Shown here piece after piece: positions 1-8,532 of a stretch of 44,967 nucleotides of DNA; position 1 is the first letter of the stretch; every line of letters begins with the position of its first letter. A program made the translations under genes and the position numbers. Origin of the DNA: Pseudomonadota bacterium (lineage in GTDB: Bacteria; Pseudomonadota; Gammaproteobacteria; Burkholderiales; Burkholderiaceae); assembly GCA_029777935.1 (NCBI GenBank), contig JAKORH010000107.1:1-44967 (forward strand). The letters run 5' to 3'. Under the pieces are notes generated by a model. That model searched no databases, had not been told where the DNA came from, and worked only from the letters and a program-made list of their open reading frames with translations.

Positions 1-1032
<1,032 letters not shown>

Positions 1033-1091
1033 GGTCTTCAGGTGGGGTAAGTGGGGCGCCGAAGGGATGTGCGGGCGCCCGCGGGGAAACA

Positions 1092-1118
1092 GGGAGTCGG
1101 CGCTTGCGCCGACGTCCC
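1092..1118 (-). terminator. Hairpin between trxA and rho, possible terminator or attenuator
   Basis: An 8-bp perfect stem (1096-1103 with 1106-1113, loop TT) is extended by four more pairs (1092-1095 with 1115-1118) across a bulged G1114. Read on the minus strand it lies just after the trxA stop and before rho, followed by a short CTGTTTCC stretch, not a real T-run. It could partly terminate trxA transcripts or set rho read-through. Confidence 0.45.
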
Positions 1119-1122
1119 CAGG

Positions 1123-1449
1123 TTATATGTTGCTATCGATGAAAGCGGTCAGTTGCGACTTCGACAGCGCGCCGACCTTGGTGCCGACCACTGCGCCATT
1201 CTTGAAGAGCATCAGCGTCGGGATGCCGCGGATGCCGTACTTGGCCGGCACCTGCTGATTTTCGTCGACGTTCAGTTTGGCGACCGTGAGCTTGCCCTTG
1301 TAATCGCCCGCGACCTCGTCGAGGATCGGCGCGATCATTCGGCACGGCCCGCACCATTCGGCCCAGTAGTCGACCAGCACGGGGCGATCGGATTTCAGAA
1401 CGTCCGCATCGAAGCTCGAGTCGCTGACGTACTTGATGTCCTGGCTCAT
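1123..1449 (-). CDS. trxA: Thioredoxin 1
   Basis: Cytoplasmic thiol-disulfide oxidoreductase that reduces protein disulfides using electrons from thioredoxin reductase. The 108-residue product has the full thioredoxin fold length, the redox motif W32-CGPC (Cys33, Cys36) preceded by VDYWAE, and the cis-proline segment [12 protein letters not shown]. Start ATG at 1447-1449 gives [10 protein letters not shown] with no signal peptide, as expected for a cytoplasmic form. It is upstream of rho on the same strand, about 90 bp apart with a hairpin between. It is divergent from the AddB-like gene at 1630. Identification is secure. Confidence 0.97.
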   Translation of the reverse strand: MSQDIKYVSDSSFDADVLKSDRPVLVDYWAEWCGPCRMIAPILDEVAGDYKGKLTVAKLNVDENQQVPAKYGIRGIPTLMLFKNGAVVGTKVGALSKSQLTAFIDSNI

Positions 1450-1592
1450 TGAAGTTCCTCTCGGCGCTTACCGCGGCGCACGCATTGACGGAAGAAATGG
1501 GGGCTTGGGCGATTCAGACAAGCCCGCGCGCGGCCCGGGATTCCGGAACGGCTGGCTTGAGACAGCTTGCATGTTAGCACTGCCACCGCGCC

Positions 1593-1623
1593 TTGCGCGT
1601 CCACGCGATGGGATTCATACAAT
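1593..1623 (+). promoter_or_regulatory. Candidate promoter of the AddB-like gene
   Basis: TACAAT at 1618-1623 matches the -10 consensus at five of six positions, with TTGCGC at 1593-1598 as a poor -35 at a long 19-bp spacing. The -10 ends only six bases before the ATG at 1630, so a transcript from it would be nearly leaderless. Weak evidence from base pattern only. Confidence 0.3.
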
Positions 1624-1629
1624 CGGTTC

Positions 1630-4380
1630 ATGCTGGAACGCCAGTCGATCGCGGCGGATGCCGGGTTCTGGCCCGCCGCCGCGCGCGCGGTGGTGGATTT
1701 CGCTGCGTGCTGCGGCTGCCCGCCGGACCGGCTGAATACGCTTGACTGGGTCGTGGGTAACGCAGCGCATGCCACGCTGGCGCGCGCCGGCCTGCGCACT
1801 GCGCTGGGCGGCGCCGCGTTCATCCCGCCGCGAATTTCTACGCTCGCCAAGTGGCTCGGTGCGCCGTTGCCGGACCGGCTCGGGGACCCGCTGGCGGCGA
1901 GTATCGTCGCGCGCGCGGAACTGTTCACCGCACTGCGCGGCAACGCCTGGGTGCGTGCATCGTTCGGCGATCAGCCCGCTGCGCTATGGGCGCTGGCGCG
2001 CGGAATCGCGCAGCTTTCCGACGAGCTGACGTGGGCCGCGGCCGGCGATGAGCACGCGTTCGCAGGGCGGCTGGAGGCGAGCCTTGCCCGACACTTCCAG
2101 CGCCGCGCCGCGCGCGCGCTCGAGCCGCAGGCGCGCCTCGTGCTGCAACTGTGGCGCGCGCGGCGGGCCGATGATCCGGCCGTGCGCGCGCTGCGCGAAC
2201 TCGATGCGCGCGCCCACGCCGCCTCGACACCGCTCGTCTACACGGCCGCCAGCGAAGCACAGCGCTGGGAACTGGCGTTCCTGCAGCGCTATGCGCAGTG
2301 CGCGCCGGTGCTGTTCGTCTGCGCCGACAGCGCCGCGTCGGTGCGCGCGCGCCCGGTGCTCGCCGCCGCGTGGCCCGAACTTGCCGGCGCCGCGCCGCGC
2401 ATGCCGCTGGCCGAACGCGCGGCACGCGTGGATGCGGCCGCGACGCCGCTCACCGTCGTGCGTGCGGATTCGCTGGAGGAGGAAGCGACCGCAATCGCGC
2501 GCTGCGTGCTCGATTGGCTCGCAGAAGGTGTCGAGTCGATCGCTCTGGTGGCGCTCGATCGGCTGACCGCGCGGCGCGCGCGCGCGCTGCTCGAGCGCGC
2601 GCAGGTCAACGTGCGCGACGAGACAGGCTGGAAGCTCGCGACGACGAGTGCCGCCGCGGCGGTAATGCGCTGGTTCGACCTCGTCGCCGACGATCTCTAC
2701 TGGCGCGACCTGCTCGACTGGATGAAGTCGCCGTTCACCTTGTGCGGTCAAGCGGACAAGGCGCACGCAACGGCGCTGATCGAGCGCGCGATCCGCGCCA
2801 GCGGCACGGTGCAGGGCGCGCGCGCCATCCGGCGCGCGGTCGCGGCGCAGGCCGCCCGCGAAGACGCCGACCCGAGTTGCGCCCAGCGGCTGCTCGACCT
2901 CATCGACACGCAGGCGCAATGCGCGCCGCGCGCCGCACCGCTGGCCGCGCACGCCCGTGCGCTCGGCACTGCACTCGACGCGCTCGGCCTGAGGTCTGGA
3001 CTGGCCGCCGACCCGGTCGGGCGCGAAGTGCTGCGCGAGCTCGATGCGCTGGCCGACGAACTGGCGCCGATCGCGGGCCGCGCCACGCTGGCCGACTTTC
3101 GCGCGCTGCTTGCCGAGCGCTTCGAGGAAGTCTCCTACGTCGACCGCCAGGTCGATTCGCCGGTGGCCATGGTGTCGATTGCCGGCGCGCACCTGCGGCG
3201 GTTCGATGCCGCGCTGCTGATCGGCGCCGATGCGCGGCATCTGCCGGGCGTGCCGGAAGAAGCTCTCTTCATGTCGAACGCAGTACGCGCCGAACTCGGA
3301 TTGGCGACGTTCGAAGCCGGGCAGAGGCGGCAGGCAGAGCAGCTCGTGACGCTGCTTGCCAGCGCGCCGCGCGTGGCGGCGACGTGGCGCACGCGCCATG
3401 CCGACGAGCCGAATCCGATCTCGCCGCTGCTCGAACGGCTGCAGTTCGTTGCCGCGCACGCCCTCGGTGACGACCTTGCGCGCACCGTTTCCGCCGACGA
3501 GTTCGCGATCGAAGCGGTCCCGCTCGCACGGCCGGCGCCCGCCGCGCCCGCGCTGCTGCCGCGCACGCTGACCGCCAGCAGCGTGCAGAGCCTCGTGACG
3601 TGCGCGTACCAGTTCTACGCGCGGCGGCTGCTGCGCCTGGCCGAGCTGGACGAGGTGATCGAGGCCGCCGATAAGCGCGACTTCGGCGAAGCGCTGCATG
3701 AGGTCCTGCGCCGGTTCCACGAGGAGTGGGGCGCGGCCGACTTCGGCGCGCTCGACGCGGTCGCCGTCGCGGAGAGCCTGCGCATGCACGGGCGTGCGGT
3801 GTTCGAGCCGTGGCTGGAACGCACGCCGTCGCTGCTGGCGTTCGAACGCCGCTTCGACCGGCTGGTCGACGGCTACATCGAGTGGCTGAAGGACAGCGCC
3901 GCCGAAGGCTGGCGCTGGCAGGCGGCCGAGCACACGATTTCGCGCCCGCTCGTGCTGGACGGCGGCGGCGCGGTCGAGCTGACCGGCCGTATCGATCGTA
4001 TCGATGCGCACGCCGACGGCCGCGTCCGCGTGCTCGACTACAAGGCGCGCGCCCGCGAGGTGCTGGCGCGCGCGCTGAAGGAGGCGGGCGAGGACGTGCA
4101 GCTTCCGTTCTATGGGCTGCTGCTGGCGCGGCCGGCCGACGCCGTCTACGTGAGTTTCGATCGCGCCACGGACGGTGAACCCGGCGTGCACGCAGTCGTG
4201 CCGCCACAGCCGTTCGGCGAGCTGGTCGAGCGTGTCGGCAAACGGTTGCGCACGGACATTCAGCGCATCGCGTCCGGCGCGCCGCTGCCCGCGCTCGGCA
4301 TCGACGCGGCGTGCGCGTTGTGCGAGATGCGCGGCCTGTGCCGCGTCGACTACTGGCGCCGCGGCGACGCATCGAACTGA
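1630..4380 (+). CDS. AddB-like PD-(D/E)XK nuclease, probable DNA repair protein
   Basis: Probable nuclease half of a two-protein helicase-nuclease acting on double-strand DNA ends, with the AddA-like gene that follows. The 916-residue protein ends in a RecB-family nuclease domain: GRIDRID (Asp789), then VLDYKA (Asp803, Lys805). It also has the four-cysteine pattern that holds an iron-sulfur cluster in AddB: Cys658 in TCAYQFYARRLL, then Cys895-x2-Cys898-x5-Cys904. The N-terminal half is a degenerate UvrD-like helicase region; I see no intact Walker A. ATG 1630 (MLERQS) is preferred over an in-frame start at 1567, because upstream codons lie in the trxA divergent promoter region. Family is clear; whether it forms a true AddAB or a related betaproteobacterial repair pair is inferred. 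Confidence 0.85.
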   Translation: MLERQSIAADAGFWPAAARAVVDFAACCGCPPDRLNTLDWVVGNAAHATLARAGLRTALGGAAFIPPRISTLAKWLGAPLPDRLGDPLAASIVARAELFTALRGNAWVRASFGDQPAALWALARGIAQLSDELTWAAAGDEHAFAGRLEASLARHFQRRAARALEPQARLVLQLWRARRADDPAVRALRELDARAHAASTPLVYTAASEAQRWELAFLQRYAQCAPVLFVCADSAASVRARPVLAAAWPELAGAAPRMPLAERAARVDAAATPLTVVRADSLEEEATAIARCVLDWLAEGVESIALVALDRLTARRARALLERAQVNVRDETGWKLATTSAAAAVMRWFDLVADDLYWRDLLDWMKSPFTLCGQADKAHATALIERAIRASGTVQGARAIRRAVAAQAAREDADPSCAQRLLDLIDTQAQCAPRAAPLAAHARALGTALDALGLRSGLAADPVGREVLRELDALADELAPIAGRATLADFRALLAERFEEVSYVDRQVDSPVAMVSIAGAHLRRFDAALLIGADARHLPGVPEEALFMSNAVRAELGLATFEAGQRRQAEQLVTLLASAPRVAATWRTRHADEPNPISPLLERLQFVAAHALGDDLARTVSADEFAIEAVPLARPAPAAPALLPRTLTASSVQSLVTCAYQFYARRLLRLAELDEVIEAADKRDFGEALHEVLRRFHEEWGAADFGALDAVAVAESLRMHGRAVFEPWLERTPSLLAFERRFDRLVDGYIEWLKDSAAEGWRWQAAEHTISRPLVLDGGGAVELTGRIDRIDAHADGRVRVLDYKARAREVLARALKEAGEDVQLPFYGLLLARPADAVYVSFDRATDGEPGVHAVVPPQPFGELVERVGKRLRTDIQRIASGAPLPALGIDAACALCEMRGLCRVDYWRRGDASN

Positions 4381-4434
4381 TGAACGCATCGAACTGATGA
4401 ACGCATCGAACCTATGAACGCATCGGCCCAATGA
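4367..4434 (+). repeat. Four tandem 17-bp repeats at the AddB/AddA-like gene junction
   Basis: Copies at 4367-4383 and 4384-4400 are identical (ACGCATCGAACTGATGA). The copy at 4401-4417 differs at two positions, and the copy at 4418-4434 diverges in its last half but keeps ACGCATCG and the final ATGA. The first copy contains the stop of the upstream gene, and the last contains the ATG of the downstream gene at 4431. Because 17 is not a multiple of three, each copy puts its ATG in a different frame. Confidence 0.9.
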
Positions 4435-7400
4435 GCGATTACCTCTGCGACGGGCAGCCGATCGATGCGCACGCGTTCACGCGCCGCGCGTGTGATCCGC
4501 GCGCGAGTGCGATCGTCGAGGCGTGCGCCGGCAGCGGCAAGACCTGGCTGCTGGTCGGCCGCATCGTGCGGCTGCTGCTCGCGGGCAGCGAGCCCGGCGA
4601 GATCCTCGCAATCACCTTCACGCGCCGCGCCGCGCAGGAAATGCGCACGCGGCTGCTTGCGGACCTGCGCGCGCTCGCGCAGGCCGGCGCCGACGAGGTT
4701 GTCGCGTCGCTGTGCCGGCGCGGCCTCGACGAGCACGCCGCGCGCGCCGCGATCCCCGCCGCGCGCGACCTGTACGAGCGCGTGCTGACGGCACGCGTGC
4801 CGCCGACGATCGAAACCTTTCACGGCTGGTTCTGGCAGTTGATCGCGCGCGCGCCGCTCGGCGCCGGCGTGCCGTACGCGCCTGCTCTGCTCGAGACGGT
4901 CGACAGCGTGCGTGCCGACGCGTGGCTGCACTTCAGCGCGCGTCTGGTACGGCCCGGGCACGCGGCCGCGCGCGCGGCATGGGAGGCGCTGATCGACGAA
5001 GTCGGTGACTACTCGGCACGCAGGCTGGTCGAGGCGCTGCTCGCGCGGCGCGCCGAGTGGTGGTGCTTCGCCGGCGCCGACGCCGACGCGGCCGTAGCGC
5101 GTGCGCTGGCGCCGTTGCGGTCGGCCGGCGACGACGATCCGCGCGCGCGGGTACGCACGCCCGAGTTCGTGGCGGCGCTGCGGGCGCTGGTCGATCTGTG
5201 GCGCGCGGTCGCCAGGCCGCTGAAGACGATCGATCAGGCGGTCGAGAATGCGCGCGCGTGGCTCGATCAGCCGGCCGCCGGCACGGCGCGCGATTTCCGC
5301 GCCGCCTGCCACGTGCTGCTGACCAGGGGGACACTGACCCCGGTTGCCGTGCTGGCGCCCGATCGGATCGCACCGAAACTCCCGGACGACGCGCAGGCCC
5401 GCCGCTATGCCGATGCGCATGCGTTCGCGACGCAAAGACTGCTGGAACTGATCGACGCGCACCGGACCTGGCGCGCGCTGAAGCTGAACGAAGCCGCGTT
5501 CATCTGTGGCCGGATGCTGATCGACACGTACCAGCGGCTGAAGGAGCAGCAGCAGGCGGTCGACTTCACTGACCTCGAGTGGCACGCGAACCGACTGCTC
5601 GCCGACCCCGATCACGCCGCGTACATGCAGGCGCGACTCGACGCGCGTTACCGTCATATCCTGCTCGACGAGTTCCAGGACACCAATCCGCTGCAGTGGC
5701 AGGTGCTGCAGTCGTGGCTCTCCGCATACGACGAATCGGGCGGCCGACCGACCGTGTTCGTGGTCGGCGATCCCAAGCAGTCGATCTACCGCTTCCGTCG
5801 CGCCGAGCCGCGCGTGTTCGACGCCGCGAGCGAACTGCTCGCGCGCGACTACGCCGCCGCGCACCTGCGCACCAACGTCACGCGCCGCAATGCCCGCGCG
5901 ATCGTCGAGGCGCTGAACGTCGCGTTGCCGGGTGCGAATCCGCTCTACCAGCCGCAGAGCACGACCGCGCCGGCGGTGGGCGCGTTCGTGCTGCTGCCGC
6001 TGGTGGAGACGCAGCCCGCGCCGGTGCCCACCGGCGACGAGGCGGAGCTGCGCGACGTGCTGAGGACGCAGCGCCCCGAGCGCGACAACGATGCGCGCTA
6101 CCGCGAAGGGCGGATGATCGCCAACGAGATCGCGTACTGGAGAACAGCGCTGCCGGCGCGCTGGTCGGACGTGCTGCTGCTGGTGCGACGGCGCACGCAT
6201 CTCGAAGACTACGAACGCGCGCTGCGCGACGCCGGCGTGCCTTTCGTCAGCGACCGCAGCGGCGGGCTGCTCGCCACGCTCGAGGCCGACGACCTGACCG
6301 CGCTGCTCGGCTTTCTGTGCGCACCGTTCGCGGACCTGAAGCTCGCGCACGCGCTGCGCTCGCCGATCTTCGGCTGCAGCGACGACGACCTGATGCTGCT
6401 CGCATCGTCGCCGGGCGCGAGCTGGTGGCAGCGCCTGCAAGCTCTGACTCTTCCCTCTCCCGCATCAGCGGGGCTGAGGCGGGATTTCGCGATGCGCGAG
6501 CTTCGCGCCGCCGAAGCGACGGGCGCCTGCGAGCGCCCGGCTCCGGGCCGGGGTGAGGGCGAGATTTCTCCCTCTCCCGCATCAGCGGGAGAGGGCCGGG
6601 GTGAGGGCAAGACTGCGTCGCCAGCGCTGGCGCGTGCGCGCGAACTGCTGCAGTGGTGGCTCGATCTGGCCGGCGTGCTGCCGGTGCACGACCTGCTCGA
6701 CCGCATCTATCACGAGGGCGACGTGCGCCGGCGCTATGCCGCAGTCGCGCCGGCCGCGCTGCACGCGCAGGTGCAGGCGAACCTTGACGCGTTCATCGAG
6801 CTGGCGCTGCAACTGGACGCCGGCCGCTATCCGAGCCTGCCGCGCTTCATCGACGAACTGGCGGGACTGAAGCGCGGCGCGGCGGAGGAGGCACCCGACG
6901 AAGGCGCGTGCGGCGCCGATGACGCGGTGCGCGTGATGACGATCCACGGCGCGAAGGGCCTCGAAGCCGAAGTCGTCGTCCTCGCCGACGCGCACGCGCG
7001 CGCGAGCGCCGATGCGGAGGCGGTGCTGGTGGCGTGGCCGCCGGAGCGCGCCGCACCCGAGCACCTGTCATTCGTCGCGCGCGGCGAGGCGGCGCGCGAC
7101 GGCGCGCGCACTCAATGGTTCGCCGACGACGATTCGCAACGCGCGCAGGAGGACTGGAACCTGCTCTACGTCGCGGCCACGCGCGCGCGGCGGGCGTTGA
7201 TCGTCTCCGGCGTGGCGGCGCAGCGAGCCGGCGACGACACGTGGTACACGCGGCTGGCACGCGCGCAACCGCTCGCGCTCGAACAGGCACCGCCGCAGCC
7301 GCGCAGAGAGGTGCCGGCGGTGCGCGCGGTGCGCGACTTCCTGCCGGCGCCGCTGCCGACCGGCGTGCGCGTCGAGGAAATCCTCGATACCGAGGCGCAG

Positions 7401-7799
7401 CGCCTCGGCCGCGCGTGGCACGCGCTGCTCGAGCGGGGCGACGCGGCGATTGCGGCGATCGCGCGCGAGCACGTATTGATGCCGGCACAGGCAGAGCAGA
7501 TCGCCGCCGCTGCCGCGCGGGTACGAAAACGACTGCCGCATCTGTTCGCCCACGGCGCGCTCGCGGAACTGGAGCTCGTCGCCGCGAGCGGCGAACTGCT
7601 TCGCGTGGATCGGTTGATCGAGGACGACGACGCGCTTTGGATCATCGACTTCAAGTGGCGCATCACGGACGCCGAGCGCCCACAGTACGAGCATCAGGTG
7701 CGCCGCTATGCGGAGGTGCTGCGCGCGATCCGTCGTGACAAGCCCGTCCGGACCGGACTGGTTTCGTCGGAAGGCAATTTCGTCGAGATCATCCAATGA
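4431..7799 (+). CDS. AddA/UvrD-like helicase-nuclease
   Basis: Probable ATP-driven helicase-nuclease subunit that unwinds and trims DNA ends with the preceding AddB-like protein. The 1122 residues show the superfamily 1 motifs in order: Walker A AGSGKT (33-38), LLDEFQDTNPLQW, VVGDPKQSIYRFRRAEP, VRVMTIHGAKGLEAEVV and LLYVAATRARRAL. A C-terminal PD-(D/E)XK nuclease follows: LLRVDRLI (Asp1060) and IIDFKW (Asp1073, Lys1075). Start ATG 4431 follows the tandem repeats. Odd feature: residues about 673-729 (LTLPSPASAG...EGRGEGK) are encoded by a hairpin-forming intergenic-type repeat inserted in frame between helicase motifs. All catalytic motifs remain intact, so the protein is probably functional. 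Confidence 0.88.
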   Translation: MSDYLCDGQPIDAHAFTRRACDPRASAIVEACAGSGKTWLLVGRIVRLLLAGSEPGEILAITFTRRAAQEMRTRLLADLRALAQAGADEVVASLCRRGLDEHAARAAIPAARDLYERVLTARVPPTIETFHGWFWQLIARAPLGAGVPYAPALLETVDSVRADAWLHFSARLVRPGHAAARAAWEALIDEVGDYSARRLVEALLARRAEWWCFAGADADAAVARALAPLRSAGDDDPRARVRTPEFVAALRALVDLWRAVARPLKTIDQAVENARAWLDQPAAGTARDFRAACHVLLTRGTLTPVAVLAPDRIAPKLPDDAQARRYADAHAFATQRLLELIDAHRTWRALKLNEAAFICGRMLIDTYQRLKEQQQAVDFTDLEWHANRLLADPDHAAYMQARLDARYRHILLDEFQDTNPLQWQVLQSWLSAYDESGGRPTVFVVGDPKQSIYRFRRAEPRVFDAASELLARDYAAAHLRTNVTRRNARAIVEALNVALPGANPLYQPQSTTAPAVGAFVLLPLVETQPAPVPTGDEAELRDVLRTQRPERDNDARYREGRMIANEIAYWRTALPARWSDVLLLVRRRTHLEDYERALRDAGVPFVSDRSGGLLATLEADDLTALLGFLCAPFADLKLAHALRSPIFGCSDDDLMLLASSPGASWWQRLQALTLPSPASAGLRRDFAMRELRAAEATGACERPAPGRGEGEISPSPASAGEGRGEGKTASPALARARELLQWWLDLAGVLPVHDLLDRIYHEGDVRRRYAAVAPAALHAQVQANLDAFIELALQLDAGRYPSLPRFIDELAGLKRGAAEEAPDEGACGADDAVRVMTIHGAKGLEAEVVVLADAHARASADAEAVLVAWPPERAAPEHLSFVARGEAARDGARTQWFADDDSQRAQEDWNLLYVAATRARRALIVSGVAAQRAGDDTWYTRLARAQPLALEQAPPQPRREVPAVRAVRDFLPAPLPTGVRVEEILDTEAQRLGRAWHALLERGDAAIAAIAREHVLMPAQAEQIAAAAARVRKRLPHLFAHGALAELELVAASGELLRVDRLIEDDDALWIIDFKWRITDAERPQYEHQVRRYAEVLRAIRRDKPVRTGLVSSEGNFVEIIQ
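6446..6609. repeat. REP-type hairpin repeat inserted in frame inside the AddA-like gene
   Basis: Two units of a CCCTCTCCCGC...GGGTGAGGG repeat lie inside the coding region. The second unit forms a perfect 11-bp stem (6570-6580 with 6585-6595, loop ATCA) followed by GGCCGGGGTGAGGGC. The first unit has the same left arm at 6453-6463 and the same right tail at 6547-6560, separated by about 85 bp that itself contains inverted segments. The same family recurs between dnaX and ybaB (35363-35410). The reading frame is kept across the insertion. Confidence 0.88.
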
Positions 7800-7882
7800 G
7801 CCGATCGGCCCCGGGTGGTTGGCCCGCCGGAACATCGTTATAGTATGTCTACCTAAGGGTTTTTCCCAATGGTCAAACGCGC

Positions 7883-8194
7883 ATGGGCAGGTGGTTCTTC
7901 TCTTACGAATTCGTGGACACGTTCGGCGACTCGCTGATCGAGGAGATTGCGCGTGCCCTGCCTCTGGCCGCGCGAGATGCACGTGTCCGTCCCTGGCCGG
8001 CGCGCCGCCGCGACGGCCACCGCGCGGTGGTCCTTCTGCGCCGGCGGGTGCAATCGTTCGACGTCGAGCACGGGCTGAACTTCTTCCAGCGTGCCCGGCT
8101 GTCGCAGCGGATTCAGAACGGGCTGCTGGCACGCAATTACCCGCTGGCGCTTGCCGAGGAGATCGCGTTGACGGCGATCGGTTATGCCCTCTAG
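7883..8194 (+). CDS. Hypothetical protein, 103 residues
   Basis: I do not recognise this protein. It begins MGRWFFSYEFVDTFGDSL and ends LARNYPLALAEEIALTAIGYAL, with a basic middle (RPWPARRRDGHRAVVLLRRR). There is no signal peptide or clear membrane helix. Codon third positions are strongly GC-rich like neighbouring genes, which supports coding. A TATAGT hexamer at 7839-7844 could be a -10, placing a start site about 30 bases before the ATG; no strong ribosome binding site is seen. Its TAG stop at 8192-8194 is formed by the end of the inverted-repeat element at 8191-8532, so the original C terminus may have been longer or different. Confidence 0.5.
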   Translation: MGRWFFSYEFVDTFGDSLIEEIARALPLAARDARVRPWPARRRDGHRAVVLLRRRVQSFDVEHGLNFFQRARLSQRIQNGLLARNYPLALAEEIALTAIGYAL

Positions 8195-8532
8195 AACCTA
8201 TCTCAGAACCCCCAATGGATCGCGTTGCGACGAGAAGCCGGCGGATGCTAGGCGGCAGGCGCAGGGCAGTAGCTGAGCCTACGGCCAAGCCTGCCAACGA
8301 CGCAGACGCCGGCCAACGCAGCGGCTGCGCCGCTGCGTCGTCCACCTCGTCGTCAGACGCGCACGCGCGCAGCGCGTGCTCAGCGTCGCAACCCTCCGGG
8401 GCGGGGTCGCATTGGGCGCATAACGTCGTTGCGTCTCGGGTCCTTGCATCAGCAATGGTCCCCTCAACGCGCCTAGTTCTGCGCCCAATGCGGCCCCGCC
8501 GCGACCACTGGGGGTTCTGAGATAGGTTCTAG
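8191..8532. mobile_element. MITE-like non-autonomous element with perfect 24-bp terminal inverted repeats
   Basis: Positions 8191-8214 (beginning CTAGAACCTATCTCAGAACC) are the exact reverse complement of 8509-8532, and similarity continues imperfectly about ten bases further inward (ATGGATCGCG against GTGGTCGCG). The 342-bp element has no credible gene. Inside it a GCATTGGGCGCA segment near 8409 and its complement TGCGCCCAATGC near 8480 form a second hairpin, and there is a GC-rich stem at about 8322-8340. The outermost CTAG can be read either as part of the repeat or as a 4-bp target duplication of the kind made by some IS5-family elements. Size, ends and lack of a transposase fit a MITE. 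Confidence 0.8.

Noticed and set aside
4367..4434. A CRISPR-like array
   Set aside because: The repeats are directly adjacent with no spacers and span a gene junction; there are no cas genes.
1984..6440. Very long open frames on the minus strand opposite the AddB-like and AddA-like genes (up to 815 residues)
   Set aside because: They are antisense shadows caused by high GC content; they show low-complexity Arg/Ala/Gln-rich translation and no known motifs, while the plus-strand frames hold all helicase and nuclease motifs.
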